In this document: one piece after another, positions 1 to 12,728 of the stretch
Layout: the number at the start of each line of letters is the position of its first letter
Numbering within the stretch: the first letter of the stretch is position 1
Assembly (NCBI RefSeq): GCF_002866065.1
Contig: NZ_LNJZ01000005.1
Location: 292,144 to 356,143, forward strand
DNA: 64,000 nucleotides
DNA from: Thiopseudomonas denitrificans
Lineage (GTDB): Bacteria; Pseudomonadota; Gammaproteobacteria; Pseudomonadales; Pseudomonadaceae
Reading direction: 5' to 3'
Notes under the pieces: model-generated
The model's database searches: none
Seen by the model: only the letters and a program-made list of their open reading frames with translations
What the model was told of the DNA's origin: nothing
Made by a program: the position numbers and the translations under genes

Positions 1-960
1 GTGCGGCTGCACGCGGTGCTTGCGGGCCAGGCTGTAGATGCTGTCCAGCCGTTCATCCACCCACTGCTGGCGCTCGGGGTCGCAATCAAAGTTGTCGATG
101 AAACGGTTCAGTTCGCCGACCGCTTCCTCGATCTGGATCTGGGCGCTGGTCAGCAGCTCGTTGCATTGCAGCAGGGCGGCCGGCGGCTGGCTGAAGGCAC
201 GGCCACGGTTCAGGCCGCTGGCCAGTGCGGCCAGCACGGTACTGCCTTCGCCCTCGCTGCACAGGTCGATGATGAAACGGCAATGCTCCAGCAGCTGACC
301 TGCCTGGGACAGGGTTTGCTGCTCCTGCTCCAGCGCTTCCAGCTCGTCCTCGCCCAGCGACAAGGCATCCAGCTCTTCCAGCTGGTAGCTGAGCAGCTGG
401 ATGCGCGACTGCTGTTCCTCGCTGTTGCTGGACAGGCGTTGCAACAGGCTGTTTTTCTGTTGCCACTGGCGGGCGATCTGGCTGACCTCCTGGCTCAGGG
501 GCAGCACATTGGCATACTCGTCCAGCAGGCGGCGATGGGTATCGGTTTTCAGCAGCGACTGATGTTCGTGCTGGCTGTGGATGTCGATCAGCAGCGCACC
601 CAGCTCGCGCAGGTCGGCCTGGGTGCAGGGCGTGCCGTTGATGTAGCCGCGTGAGCGGCCTTCGGCGGTGATGACCCGGCGCAGCAGGCACTGCCCGTCA
701 TTGTCCAGGTCGCGTTCGGCCAGCCAGGCAGCGGCTTCGGGAATCGACCGGATGTCGAAGCTGGCCAGAATGTCCGCCTTGTCTGCACCGGGGCGCACCA
801 CGCCGCTATCGGCGCGGGCACCCAGTGTCAGGCTGAGGGCGTCGAGCATGATCGACTTGCCGGCACCGGTCTCGCCGGTGATCACGCTCATACCCGGTTT
901 CAGCTCCAGATCCAGGTGATCGACAATGGCATAGTTGTGTACGGTCAGTTGCAGCAGCAT
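1..960 (-). CDS. recN: DNA repair protein RecN (C-terminal part outside window)
   Basis: SMC-like ATPase that acts in recombinational repair of double-strand breaks. Read from the ATG at 958-960 on the minus strand, the frame stays open for 320 codons and runs off the window start. The N-terminal ATPase half begins MLLQLTVHNYAIVDHLDLEL and has the Walker A motif GETGAGKS near residues 30-37. It continues through the RecN-typical HSQHEHQSLL stretch into a Leu/Gln/Glu-rich coiled coil. The Walker B and signature motifs should lie in the missing C-terminal part. It is divergent from grpE and carries a LexA box in its promoter, as expected for an SOS gene. Confidence 0.96.
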   Translation of the reverse strand, partial: MLLQLTVHNYAIVDHLDLELKPGMSVITGETGAGKSIMLDALSLTLGARADSGVVRPGADKADILASFDIRSIPEAAAWLAERDLDNDGQCLLRRVITAEGRSRGYINGTPCTQADLRELGALLIDIHSQHEHQSLLKTDTHRRLLDEYANVLPLSQEVSQIARQWQQKNSLLQRLSSNSEEQQSRIQLLSYQLEELDALSLGEDELEALEQEQQTLSQAGQLLEHCRFIIDLCSEGEGSTVLAALASGLNRGRAFSQPPAALLQCNELLTSAQIQIEEAVGELNRFIDNFDCDPERQQWVDERLDSIYSLARKHRVQPH

Positions 961-984
961 GGTGTGTGCTCCGGTCTTTTTATG

Positions 985-1000
985 CTGTGTATTTATACAG
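985..1000. promoter_or_regulatory. LexA (SOS) box upstream of recN
   Basis: CTGTGTATTTATACAG fits the gammaproteobacterial LexA consensus CTGT-N8-ACAG exactly. It overlaps the predicted -10 of the recN promoter, so bound LexA would block recN transcription until DNA damage. Confidence 0.9.
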
Positions 1001-1020
1001 TGAATTGTTTTTGCGTACAA
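992..1020 (-). promoter_or_regulatory. Sigma-70 promoter of recN
   Basis: On the minus strand TTGTAC (1015-1020) and TATAAA (992-997) are separated by 17 bp. The -10 lies inside the LexA box. The distance to the recN ATG is about 30 bp. Confidence 0.7.
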
Positions 1021-1047
1021 GCATTGCAGTAAAAATCGTGCCGGTTG

Positions 1048-1076
1048 CTTGAACTGTTGTCGCTACGTCCCCATAT
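1048..1076 (+). promoter_or_regulatory. Sigma-32 (RpoH) heat-shock promoter of grpE-dnaK-dnaJ
   Basis: CTTGAA at 1048-1053 and CCCCATAT at 1069-1076, with a 15-bp spacer, match the RpoH consensus CTTGAA / CCCCATNT. It points to grpE, which is the expected arrangement for this heat-shock operon. Confidence 0.88.
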
Positions 1077-1147
1077 AGGCGTCACTTTGGATATTCGGCA
1101 TGCGCCTGCGGGCGGCATGTGGTTACAGACAGCAACGAGGAATGATG

Positions 1148-1720
1148 ATGACAGACGAACAGCAACAGGATCAGGACGCACCGCTCAGCGAAGAACAGGT
1201 CGCGCAGGAACTGGAGCAGGGCGGCCTGCAGGCCCGTGTCGAAGAGCTGGAGGCGCAACTGGCCGAAGCCAGGGACCAGGCGCTGCGTGCGGTTGCCGAA
1301 ATGCAGAACATCCGCCGCCGTAGCGAGCAGGATGTCGAGAAGGCCCACAAGTTCGCGCTGGAAAAATTCGCCGGCGACATGCTGGCCGTGGTCGACTCGC
1401 TGGAGCGGGGCACCCAGGTGGCCGATCAGGCCAATGAGGCGGTCAAGCCGATGCTCGAAGGTATGCAGCTGACCCTCAAGCAGTTGCTCGATACCCTCAG
1501 GCGCTTTCAGGTCGAGCGGGTCGATCCGCTGGGTCAGCCGTTCAACCCCGAGCTGCATCAGGCCATGGCAATGGAAGAAAGCACCAGCGCCGAGCCCGAC
1601 AGCGTGCTCAAGGTGTTCCAGTGCGGCTACACCCTCAACGGCAGGCTGCTGCGCCCGGCCATGGTGGTGGTGAGCAAGGCACCCAGCGAAGCGCCGGTGA
1701 AAATTGACGAACAGGCTTGA
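1148..1720 (+). CDS. grpE: Nucleotide exchange factor GrpE
   Basis: Releases ADP from DnaK in the chaperone cycle. The predicted 190-residue protein has an acidic N-terminus, a long N-terminal helix (about residues 20-80, containing [20 protein letters not shown]) and the C-terminal beta domain ([33 protein letters not shown]) typical of GrpE. Three ATGs sit in tandem at 1142, 1145 and 1148. The third is chosen because GAGG at 1137-1140 lies 7 nt upstream of it. It is the first gene after the sigma-32 promoter, with dnaK 81 bp downstream. Confidence 0.96.
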   Translation: MTDEQQQDQDAPLSEEQVAQELEQGGLQARVEELEAQLAEARDQALRAVAEMQNIRRRSEQDVEKAHKFALEKFAGDMLAVVDSLERGTQVADQANEAVKPMLEGMQLTLKQLLDTLRRFQVERVDPLGQPFNPELHQAMAMEESTSAEPDSVLKVFQCGYTLNGRLLRPAMVVVSKAPSEAPVKIDEQA

Positions 1721-1801
1721 AAAGCCGGTTTGCAGCCCCATTAAGTGTCCATCAGTTTCAAACATTGCCATTAGCTAAACGTTTTTTTGGAGTCATCAGA
1801 C

Positions 1802-3721
1802 ATGAGCAAGATTATCGGTATTGACCTGGGTACTACCAACTCCTGTGTTTCCGTACTGGAAAACGGTGTATCCAAGATTATTGAAAACGCCGAAGGCGGC
1901 CGTACCACCCCGTCCATCATCGCCTACACCAACGACGGCGAGATTCTGGTCGGTCAGGCGGCCAAGCGTCAGGCAGTAACCAACCCGCAAAACACCCTGT
2001 ACGCGGTCAAGCGCCTGATCGGTCGCCGTTTCGACGAAGACGTCGTGCAGAAAGACATCAAGATGGTGCCTTACACCATTGTCAAGGCCGACAACGGCGA
2101 TGCCTGGGTTGAGGTAAAGGGCGAGAAAATGGCTCCACCTCAAATCTCCGCCGAAGTGCTGAAAAAGATGAAGAAAACCGCCGAGGACTACCTGGGCGAG
2201 CCGGTCACCGAAGCGGTGGTTACCGTTCCTGCGTACTTTAACGACAGCCAGCGTCAGGCCACTAAAGATGCTGGCCGCATTGCTGGTCTGGACGTTAAAC
2301 GCATTATCAACGAGCCAACCGCTGCGGCACTGGCCTACGGTATGGACAAGGGCAAGGGCGACCACACCATTATCGTCTATGACCTGGGTGGCGGTACCTT
2401 TGACGTATCCGTGATTGAAATTGCCGAGATCGACGGCGAGCACCAGTTCGAGGTTCTGGCCACCAACGGTGATACCTTCCTCGGTGGTGAAGACTTCGAC
2501 ATCCGCCTGATCGACTATCTGGCCGACGAGTTCAAGAAAGAGAACGGCATGGATCTGAAAGGCGACCCGCTGGCCATGCAGCGCCTGAAAGAAGCCGCCG
2601 AGAAAGCCAAGATCGAGCTGTCCTCCGCCCAGCAGACCGACGTCAACCTGCCGTACGTCACTGCCGATGCCACCGGTCCAAAACACCTGAACGTCAAAGT
2701 GACCCGTGCCAAGCTGGAATCGCTGGTCGAGGACCTGGTCAAGCGCACGCTGGAGCCTTGCCGCATTGCGCTGCAGGATGCCGGCCTGGATGCCAAGGCG
2801 ATCAACGACGTGATTCTGGTCGGTGGCCAGACCCGCATGCCGCTGGTCCAGCAAACCGTGGCCGATTTCTTCGGCACCGAAGCGCGTAAAGACGTCAATC
2901 CGGACGAAGCCGTGGCCATGGGTGCCGCCATTCAGGGCGCGGTTCTGGCTGGTGACGTAAAAGACGTGCTGCTGCTCGACGTGACCCCGCTGACCCTGGG
3001 TATCGAAACCATGGGCGGCGTGATGACCGCGCTGATCGAGAAGAACACCACCATCCCGAGCAAGAAGTCGCAGGTGTTCTCAACCGCCGACGACAATCAG
3101 GGTGCGGTAACCATTCACGTGCTGCAGGGCGAGCGCAAGCAGGCCGCGCAGAACAAGTCACTGGGCAAATTTGACCTGGCCGACATTCCGCCAGCGCCAC
3201 GTGGTGTGCCACAAATCGAGGTAACCTTTGACATCGACGCCAACGGTATCCTCAACGTGTCCGCCAAGGACAAGGCCACCGGCAAGCAGCAGTCCATCGT
3301 GATCAAGGCCAACTCCGGCCTGAGCGACGAGGAAATCGAGCAAATGGTGCGCGATGCCGAGGCGAATGCCGAGGAAGACCGCAAGTTCGAGGAGCTGGTT
3401 ACCGCCCGCAACCAGGGTGACCAGCTGGTTCACGCCACCAAAAAGATGCTGTCCGAGCATGCCGACAAGGTGAGTGACGACGAAAAAACCGCCATCGAGG
3501 CCGCACTGGCCGAGCTGGAAGAAGCGCTGAAAGGCGACGATAAGGAAGCCATCGACGCGAAGGTCGAGGCCCTGTCCCAGGCCAGCGCTCCGGTAGCGCA
3601 GAAGATGTACGCCGAACAGGCTGAAGCAGGCCAGGCCGAAGCGGATGCCGGTCAGGCCAGCGATGCGGACGACGTGGTGGATGCCGAGTTCGAGGAAGTC
3701 AAGGAAGACGACAAGAAGTAA
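1802..3721 (+). CDS. dnaK: Molecular chaperone DnaK (Hsp70)
   Basis: ATP-dependent cytoplasmic chaperone working with DnaJ and GrpE. The 639-residue protein starts [20 protein letters not shown], has the phosphate-binding motifs ([13 protein letters not shown] around residue 195 and the [10 protein letters not shown] region), a beta-sandwich substrate domain (about 390-505) and a helical lid. It ends with the acidic tail [15 protein letters not shown] usual for proteobacterial DnaK. The ATG at 1802 is preceded by GGAG at 1789-1792. An in-frame upstream start at 1787 would add five residues and is less likely. Confidence 0.98.
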   Translation: MSKIIGIDLGTTNSCVSVLENGVSKIIENAEGGRTTPSIIAYTNDGEILVGQAAKRQAVTNPQNTLYAVKRLIGRRFDEDVVQKDIKMVPYTIVKADNGDAWVEVKGEKMAPPQISAEVLKKMKKTAEDYLGEPVTEAVVTVPAYFNDSQRQATKDAGRIAGLDVKRIINEPTAAALAYGMDKGKGDHTIIVYDLGGGTFDVSVIEIAEIDGEHQFEVLATNGDTFLGGEDFDIRLIDYLADEFKKENGMDLKGDPLAMQRLKEAAEKAKIELSSAQQTDVNLPYVTADATGPKHLNVKVTRAKLESLVEDLVKRTLEPCRIALQDAGLDAKAINDVILVGGQTRMPLVQQTVADFFGTEARKDVNPDEAVAMGAAIQGAVLAGDVKDVLLLDVTPLTLGIETMGGVMTALIEKNTTIPSKKSQVFSTADDNQGAVTIHVLQGERKQAAQNKSLGKFDLADIPPAPRGVPQIEVTFDIDANGILNVSAKDKATGKQQSIVIKANSGLSDEEIEQMVRDAEANAEEDRKFEELVTARNQGDQLVHATKKMLSEHADKVSDDEKTAIEAALAELEEALKGDDKEAIDAKVEALSQASAPVAQKMYAEQAEAGQAEADAGQASDADDVVDAEFEEVKEDDKK

Positions 3722-3760
3722 GGCGTCTCCTGTGGACCTGTTCAATCCGGTCTGAACCAG

Positions 3761-3790
3761 AACAATGCGGGGGCGTGCTCCCGCATTGTT
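3761..3790 (+). terminator. Hairpin between dnaK and dnaJ
   Basis: AACAATGCGGG (3761-3771) pairs with CCCGCATTGTT (3780-3790) around an 8-nt loop. The following tract is GTTTGC with no long T run. It is therefore more likely an attenuator or mRNA-stabilising hairpin that lowers dnaJ relative to dnaK than a full terminator. Confidence 0.6.
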
Positions 3791-3820
3791 GTTTGCACGA
3801 ACGAACAAGCGAAGAGTGTC

Positions 3821-4942
3821 ATGTCTACGAAACGCGATTTTTATGAAGTGCTCGGCGTCGAGCGCGGCGCCAGCGAAGCCGAGGTGAAAAAAGCCTACCG
3901 GCGTTTGGCCATGAAGTTCCACCCGGACCGCAACCCCGACGACAAGAACGCCGAGGACAAATTCAAGGAAGCCACCGAAGCCTACGAAGTGCTGTCCGAC
4001 GCAGACAAGCGTGCGGCCTACGACCAGTACGGCCATGCCGGTGTCGACCCGCAGATGGGCGGTGCCGGCGGTTTTGGCGGTGCCGGCTTCTCGGATGTAT
4101 TTGGTGATGTGTTCAGTGACTTCTTTGGTGGCGGCGGCAGCCGGCGCGGCGGCCCGCAGCGCGGCAGCGACCTGCGCTATACCATGGAGCTGTCGCTGGA
4201 AGATGCAGTGCGCGGCAAAACCGTGGAAATCCGCGTGCCGACCCTGTCCGAATGCAAGACCTGTGACGGCAGTGGTGCCAAGAAGGGTACCAAGCCGGTC
4301 ACCTGTACCACCTGTAACGGCATGGGCCAGGTGCGCATGCAGCAGGGCTTCTTTGCCGTGCAGCAGACCTGCCCGCGCTGTCATGGCAGCGGCCAGATGA
4401 TCACCGACCCCTGCGGCACCTGTCATGGGCAGGGCCGGGTGGAAGACAGCAAGACCCTGTCGGTCAAGGTTCCGGCTGGTGTCGATACCGGTGACCGCAT
4501 CCGCCTGACCGGCGAAGGCGAGGCCGGTGCGCACGGCGGTCCGGCGGGCGACCTCTATGTGGTGGTCAGCGTCAAACCGCACGACATCTTCGAACGCGAC
4601 GGGCGCAACCTGCACTGCGAGGTGCCGATCAGCATTGTTGATGCCACCCTGGGCGGCGAGCTGGAAGTGCCGACGCTGGATGGTCGCGTCAAGCTGAAAA
4701 TTCCCGAAGGCACCCAGACCGGCAAGCTGTTCCGCTTGCGTGGCAAGGGCGTCACCCCGGTACGTGGTGGCGGCATCGGCGACCTGATGTGCCGCGTGGT
4801 GGTGGAAACCCCGGTCAAGCTCAACAAGCGCCAGCGCGAGCTGCTGGAAGAGCTGCGCGAATCCTTGCAGGACGAATCCCATTCGCCCCGTGCCACCGGC
4901 TGGTTTGACGGCATGAAGCGGTTTTTTGGCGATAACAAATAA
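3821..4942 (+). CDS. dnaJ: Co-chaperone DnaJ (Hsp40)
   Basis: Stimulates DnaK ATPase and delivers substrates. The 373-residue protein shows all type I DnaJ parts. The J domain (about 1-70) has the HPD tripeptide in [12 protein letters not shown] Gly/Phe-rich linker spans about 75-115. Four CXXCXGXG zinc modules follow ([32 protein letters not shown]), then two C-terminal beta domains. It follows dnaK in the heat-shock operon after a hairpin and ends before two REP-like palindromes. Confidence 0.98.
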   Translation: MSTKRDFYEVLGVERGASEAEVKKAYRRLAMKFHPDRNPDDKNAEDKFKEATEAYEVLSDADKRAAYDQYGHAGVDPQMGGAGGFGGAGFSDVFGDVFSDFFGGGGSRRGGPQRGSDLRYTMELSLEDAVRGKTVEIRVPTLSECKTCDGSGAKKGTKPVTCTTCNGMGQVRMQQGFFAVQQTCPRCHGSGQMITDPCGTCHGQGRVEDSKTLSVKVPAGVDTGDRIRLTGEGEAGAHGGPAGDLYVVVSVKPHDIFERDGRNLHCEVPISIVDATLGGELEVPTLDGRVKLKIPEGTQTGKLFRLRGKGVTPVRGGGIGDLMCRVVVETPVKLNKRQRELLEELRESLQDESHSPRATGWFDGMKRFFGDNK

Positions 4943-4960
4943 CCCTTTTATAACGCCCAT

Positions 4961-5021
4961 GTCCGGATAAATCCGGATCACCAGCGGGCCTATGCACCTG
5001 TAGGTGCGAATTTATTCGCAC
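4961..5021. repeat. Two REP-like palindromes after dnaJ
   Basis: GTCCGGATAAATCCGGATC at 4961-4979 is a GGATTTATCC-type copy in inverted orientation. GTGCGAATTTATTCGCAC at 5004-5021, preceded by TGTAG at 4999, is a direct copy. Both belong to the family also seen near 43.3 kb, 52.2 kb and 60.4-60.5 kb. Confidence 0.85.
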
Positions 5022-5094
5022 GCAAGGGATGCTCGATTAAAGTCGGTTACCCGATCCGGCAATAACCGTTAAGATAGCAGCGATACACCAAACG

Positions 5095-5119
5095 AGCCGC
5101 AGCAACCCTGCGGCTTTTG
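5095..5119 (+). terminator. Rho-independent terminator before dapB
   Basis: AGCCGCAG (5095-5102) pairs with CTGCGGCT (5108-5115) over a CAACC loop, followed by TTTTGTTA. It separates the heat-shock operon from dapB. Confidence 0.75.
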
Positions 5120-5123
5120 TTAG

Positions 5124-6002
<879 letters not shown>

Positions 6003-6205
6003 CAGCCGGTCGGGAAATTCGGGAGCGGGCTTGTCCTGAACCGGTGCGCAAGGCCGGTGAATACGGGCTGTTTCCGCTCCTGAACTGCTACACATCTTTT
6101 CCTGTACGACGACCGCTCCGATCTTCCGGGCGGGGCAATCAGAGCCGACAGCGCGGAAGCGTAAACACCGAGGTATTTGTCCTTCCGGTTTTGCCGAAAC
6201 TGCCG

Positions 6206-6299
6206 TACAATGCCCCTTTAGTGTATCCACTAGAAGCGCACCCCACATGAATGATCAAAAAAAGCGGAATGATGTTTACCCACGTCATTCCGCTTTTTT
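6206..6299 (+). promoter_or_regulatory. carA promoter -10 and leader with terminator-like hairpin
   Basis: The 338-bp gap between dapB and carA contains TACAAT at 6206-6211, a good -10; only a weak TTCCGG lies 17 bp upstream as -35. About 45 bp later AAAGCGGAATGA (6261-6272) pairs with TCATTCCGCTTT (6285-6296) in a stem that ends in six T residues (6294-6299). The hairpin stands 41 bp before the carA start, so it is an intrinsic-terminator shape in the carA leader. Attenuation by an arginine or pyrimidine signal is an inference. Confidence 0.65.
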
Positions 6300-6340
6300 G
6301 CGAACCGGTGCGCGTAAAAGACTCAAAACGGGAGGTCCAT

Positions 6341-7483
6341 TTGTCCAAGCCAGCCATTCTCGCCCTTGCTGACGGCAGCATTTTTCACGGCACTGCCATC
6401 GGTGCAGAGGGTCACGCGCTGGGCGAGGTTGTGTTCAGCACAGCCATGTCCGGTTACCAGGAACTGCTGACCGATCCGGCATCCGCCGGGCAGCTGCTGG
6501 CATTCACCTACCCGCACATCGGCAACAGCGGCATCAACTCGCTGGATGGCGAATCGGCCCGTGTGCAGGCCGCCGGCCTGATCATCCGCGACCTGCCGCT
6601 GATCGCCAGCAACTGGCGCAGCAACCAGAGCCTGCAAGACTTCCTGCTGGCCAACAACACCGTCGCCATTGCCGACATCGACACCCGCCGCCTGACCCGC
6701 ATCCTGGGCGACAACGGCACCCAGAACGGCTGCATCCTGACCGGTGCCGACGCCACCGAGGCACGGGCGCTGGAGCTGGTACGCGGCTTTGCCGGCGCTG
6801 ACACCAACGCACTGGTCGCGGCGGTTACCACTGCCAACAGCCATGACTGGAGCGAAGGCCCCTGGAGCCTGGAAAGCGACAGCCACACGCAACCATCGGC
6901 CGACCAGCTGCCCTGGAAAGTCACCGTCTATGACTTCGGCGTGCCGCGCTCGCTGCTGCGCGACCTGGTGGCCAAGGGTTGCCAGCTGACCGTAGTACCG
7001 GCCGGTACACCGGCCAGCGACGTGCTGGCACAAAAGCCCGATGGCGTGGTGCTGTCTTCCGGCCCCGGCGAAGCCAGTGCCTGCAGCGCGGCGATTGCCA
7101 CCGTGCAACAACTGCAGGACGCCGGCGTGCCCCTGTTCGGCGTTGGTCTGGGTCATCAGCTGCTGGCGCTGGCCAATGGCGCACAGCTCAAGCGCCTGCC
7201 GGTTGCCCGCGTCGGCGTCAACTACCCGGTCAAGGATCTGGCCAGCGGCCAGGTCATGATCAGCAGCCAGCATCACAGCTTTGCCATCGATGCCGCCAGC
7301 CTGCCGGCCAGCCTCAAGCTGACCCATGCCGCGCTGCCTGACAACTGCGTGCAGGGCATTGAAGTGGCCGGCAAACCGGCCATCGGCTTCCAGGGCGTAC
7401 CGCACCTGAGCGCCGAGCCCAACACCAGCAGCGCCTTCTACGACCGTTTCGTGGCACTGATGCAACAGGCGAAGCAGGGCTGA
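6341..7483 (+). CDS. carA: Carbamoyl-phosphate synthase small subunit CarA
   Basis: Glutaminase subunit that supplies ammonia to CarB for arginine and pyrimidine synthesis. The TTG at 6341 is chosen because GGGAGG at 6330-6334 lies just upstream and the product then starts SKPAILALADGSIFHG, like other CarA proteins (380 residues). An in-frame ATG at 6251 would add 30 residues encoded by the leader hairpin. Odd feature: where class I glutaminases carry the Cys nucleophile in a G-x-C-x-G loop, the translation reads FGVGLGHQLLAL, so the expected Cys appears as Leu. The later LSSGPGE and SSQHHSFAID (His) motifs are present. Confidence 0.93.
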   Translation: MSKPAILALADGSIFHGTAIGAEGHALGEVVFSTAMSGYQELLTDPASAGQLLAFTYPHIGNSGINSLDGESARVQAAGLIIRDLPLIASNWRSNQSLQDFLLANNTVAIADIDTRRLTRILGDNGTQNGCILTGADATEARALELVRGFAGADTNALVAAVTTANSHDWSEGPWSLESDSHTQPSADQLPWKVTVYDFGVPRSLLRDLVAKGCQLTVVPAGTPASDVLAQKPDGVVLSSGPGEASACSAAIATVQQLQDAGVPLFGVGLGHQLLALANGAQLKRLPVARVGVNYPVKDLASGQVMISSQHHSFAIDAASLPASLKLTHAALPDNCVQGIEVAGKPAIGFQGVPHLSAEPNTSSAFYDRFVALMQQAKQG

Positions 7484-7485
7484 GC

Positions 7486-8142
7486 ATGCTGGACGGACTG
7501 GGCATCACCGACCTCTGGACCTTCGTCATCGGCACGATCTTCATCGTGCTGCTGCCGGGGCCCAATTCCCTGTTCGTGCTGGCCACGGCCGCAGCCCGTG
7601 GTGTGGCCAACGGCTACCGCGCGGCACTGGGAATCTTCATCGGTGACGCCATCCTGATGGTCCTGTCGGCCCTCGGCGTGGCCTCGCTGCTGCGCACCGA
7701 GCCCATGCTGTTCATGGCGCTAAAGTATGCCGGTGGTGCCTACCTGTGCTGGCTGGGCCTGAGCATGCTGCTCGGTGCCTGGCGCCGGATGCGCCACCCG
7801 GAGCCGGCCGACGCACCGCAGCGCCAGCACAAGCTGTCCAGCCGGCCGACGCGCAAGGCACTGCTACTCAGCCTGTCCAACCCCAAAGCCATCCTGTTTT
7901 TCGTTTCATTCTTCATCCAGTTTGTCGACCCGGCGTACGCCCATCCGGGTCTGTCCTTCCTGGTGCTTGGTGTCATTGTGCAAATCATCAGTGGCATCTA
8001 CCTGAGCATCCTGATCTTTACCGGCGCCCGCCTGGCGCACTGGTTCCGCCAGCGGCAACGCCTGGCCACCGGTGCCCTGACCGGAGTGGGCGCATTGTTT
8101 GTCAGCTTTGGCGTCAAGCTGGCCACCGCAACCCTGACTTGA
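7486..8142 (+). CDS. LysE/RhtB-family amino-acid exporter (LeuE-like)
   Basis: Inner-membrane amino-acid efflux protein of 218 residues. The N-terminal motif [18 protein letters not shown] and the sequence [21 protein letters not shown] are signatures of the LysE/RhtB superfamily. About six hydrophobic segments are visible. Start ATG at 7486 lies 2 bp after the carA stop and carB begins 16 bp after its end, so it is cotranscribed with carAB. A LysE-type gene between carA and carB is also found in Pseudomonas. The substrate is not known; leucine is only suggested by similarity. Confidence 0.88.
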   Translation: MLDGLGITDLWTFVIGTIFIVLLPGPNSLFVLATAAARGVANGYRAALGIFIGDAILMVLSALGVASLLRTEPMLFMALKYAGGAYLCWLGLSMLLGAWRRMRHPEPADAPQRQHKLSSRPTRKALLLSLSNPKAILFFVSFFIQFVDPAYAHPGLSFLVLGVIVQIISGIYLSILIFTGARLAHWFRQRQRLATGALTGVGALFVSFGVKLATATLT

Positions 8143-8158
8143 AAGTACGAGAATACCC

Positions 8159-11374
<3,216 letters not shown>

Positions 11375-11376
11375 CA

Positions 11377-11853
11377 TTGAGCAAATTCCCGATGACCGTC
11401 CAGGGCGCGAAAGCCCTGGAAGACGAACTGAAACACCTGAAAACCGTGATGCGCCCGCAGATTACCGATGCCATCGCCACCGCACGCGAGCTGGGTGACC
11501 TCAAGGAAAACGCCGAATACCATGCCGCCCGCGAACAGCAGGGCATGGTCGAGGCGCGCATCAACGATATCGAGGGCCGCCTGTCGGCGGCCCAGATCAT
11601 CGACATCACCACCTTGCCGCATTCAGGCAAGGTGATCTTTGGCGTCACCGTCGAGCTGTGCAACCTGGACAATGACGAAACCGTCAGTTACCAGATCGTC
11701 GGCGAAGACGAAGCCGACTTCAAGCAGGGCAAGGTTTCCGTGACTTCCCCCATCGCCCGCGCCCTGATCGGCAAGGAAGAGGGCGAAGTGGTTCCCGTAC
11801 ACACGCCCAACGGCGTGGTGGAATACGAAATCCTCGAAGTGCAACACCTGTAA
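11377..11853 (+). CDS. greA: Transcription elongation factor GreA
   Basis: Rescues backtracked RNA polymerase by stimulating transcript cleavage. The 158-residue protein has the N-terminal coiled coil with the conserved [19 protein letters not shown] tip and a C-terminal FKBP-like domain ([14 protein letters not shown]-type motif). The TTG at 11377, 2 bp after the carB stop, gives [10 protein letters not shown], matching GreA N-termini; starting at the ATG at 11392 would lose five residues. It is probably the last core gene of the car operon. Confidence 0.96.
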   Translation: MSKFPMTVQGAKALEDELKHLKTVMRPQITDAIATARELGDLKENAEYHAAREQQGMVEARINDIEGRLSAAQIIDITTLPHSGKVIFGVTVELCNLDNDETVSYQIVGEDEADFKQGKVSVTSPIARALIGKEEGEVVPVHTPNGVVEYEILEVQHL

Positions 11854-11941
11854 CACCCCTCCGCTCCGTCCAGTCCATGGCCGGAGCACTCCCTGCGCCC
11901 GCATCTGCGGGCGGGCAGGGGCTGCCAAGGAACCCCTGACC

Positions 11942-12367
11942 ATGTCCCGTACCCCGGCCACTCCCGAATTTTTGCCCCTTCCCGCCATGCTCTGGCAGCT
12001 GCTGCAAACCCTGTGGCTGGGTGCGCACATGGCCTCGCTGCTGCTGTTCATGCCCATGCTGGTCAAAATCGGCTTTGCCCCCATGCTGCTGCAGGAAGTC
12101 AACGGCCAGCTGCGCCCGGCGCTGCTGGTACTGACCCTGATGGCCAGCACCGTGCAAATGCTGATACTGGCACGCACCAGCGGCCCGGGCGCACTGGTCA
12201 GCCAGCTGCGCGGCCAGCTGCTGCTCGGCATCTGGCTGCTGGCCCTGCTGGTCTTGCTCGCCTATGGCCAGGAAGCGATCAGCGCCACCCTGATCCGCGG
12301 CCTGTACGGTGCCATGCTTGGTTGCGGCCTTGTCCTGCTGACCCAGCCGCTGCCGCGTAAGTCATAA
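11942..12367 (+). CDS. DUF4149-like membrane protein
   Basis: A 141-residue integral membrane protein of unknown function. Four hydrophobic segments can be seen (about 18-45, 55-80, 90-112, 117-137). A comparable small membrane gene follows greA in P. aeruginosa, which supports the assignment. A GC-rich hairpin (about 11891-11921, no T tract) lies between greA and this gene. In Pseudomonas the next genes would be yhbY and ftsJ; here the synteny breaks and a flagellin follows. Confidence 0.75.
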   Translation: MSRTPATPEFLPLPAMLWQLLQTLWLGAHMASLLLFMPMLVKIGFAPMLLQEVNGQLRPALLVLTLMASTVQMLILARTSGPGALVSQLRGQLLLGIWLLALLVLLAYGQEAISATLIRGLYGAMLGCGLVLLTQPLPRKS

Positions 12368-12390
12368 TTCTCCCTTTCCTGTGCGAGAAA

Positions 12391-12500
12391 AGCGACAGCG
12401 GTGTACAGATTCCGCAGGGTCGCTGCAAGTACATCCCTGTAAGCTTGGTGCCGCCATCCCTAGCGGCACAGCCCTGCTACATCTGTACACCGCTGTTGCT
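12391..12500. repeat. Cloverleaf-like palindromic repeat, copy A
   Basis: Outer arms AGCGACAGCGGTGTACAGAT (12391-12410) and 12481-12500 pair with one mismatch. Inside are GCAGGG/CCCTGC (12414-12419 with 12472-12477), a small hairpin TACATCCCTGTA (12430-12441) and a second hairpin GTGCCGC/GCGGCAC (12448-12469). Copies at 60.2 and 60.6 kb share the inner parts but have unrelated arms. Confidence 0.8.
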
Positions 12501-12527
12501 GCAAACCGCCATCACAAAACTCAACGC

Positions 12528-12554
12528 TAAAGTTTTCTTCCGACCCAACGATAC
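12528..12554 (+). promoter_or_regulatory. Sigma-28 (FliA) promoter of the first flagellin gene
   Basis: TAAAGTTT (12528-12535), 11 bp, AACGATAC (12547-12554) resembles the FliA consensus TAAAGTTT-N11-GCCGATAA. It leaves a 174-bp leader before the flagellin ATG. Confidence 0.7.
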
Positions 12555-12728
12555 ATACACCAAGTCCAGCGCTGGCCCGTCACGCAAATCAAAACGGAAC
12601 GCCGGCAGGATCAAAAAAGATTAAAGCTTTTTGTAGCAGTACCGATACAGGAAGCAAGAAATGAAAACGGTGCTGGCAACCACCAGCCCGCGATCGACAT
12701 AAGCAAAACCGTCCCGGAGGACAACATC

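Noticed and set aside
1-654. Open frame on the plus strand
   Set aside because: It is the antisense shadow of recN, whose own minus-strand frame carries Walker A and runs off the window.
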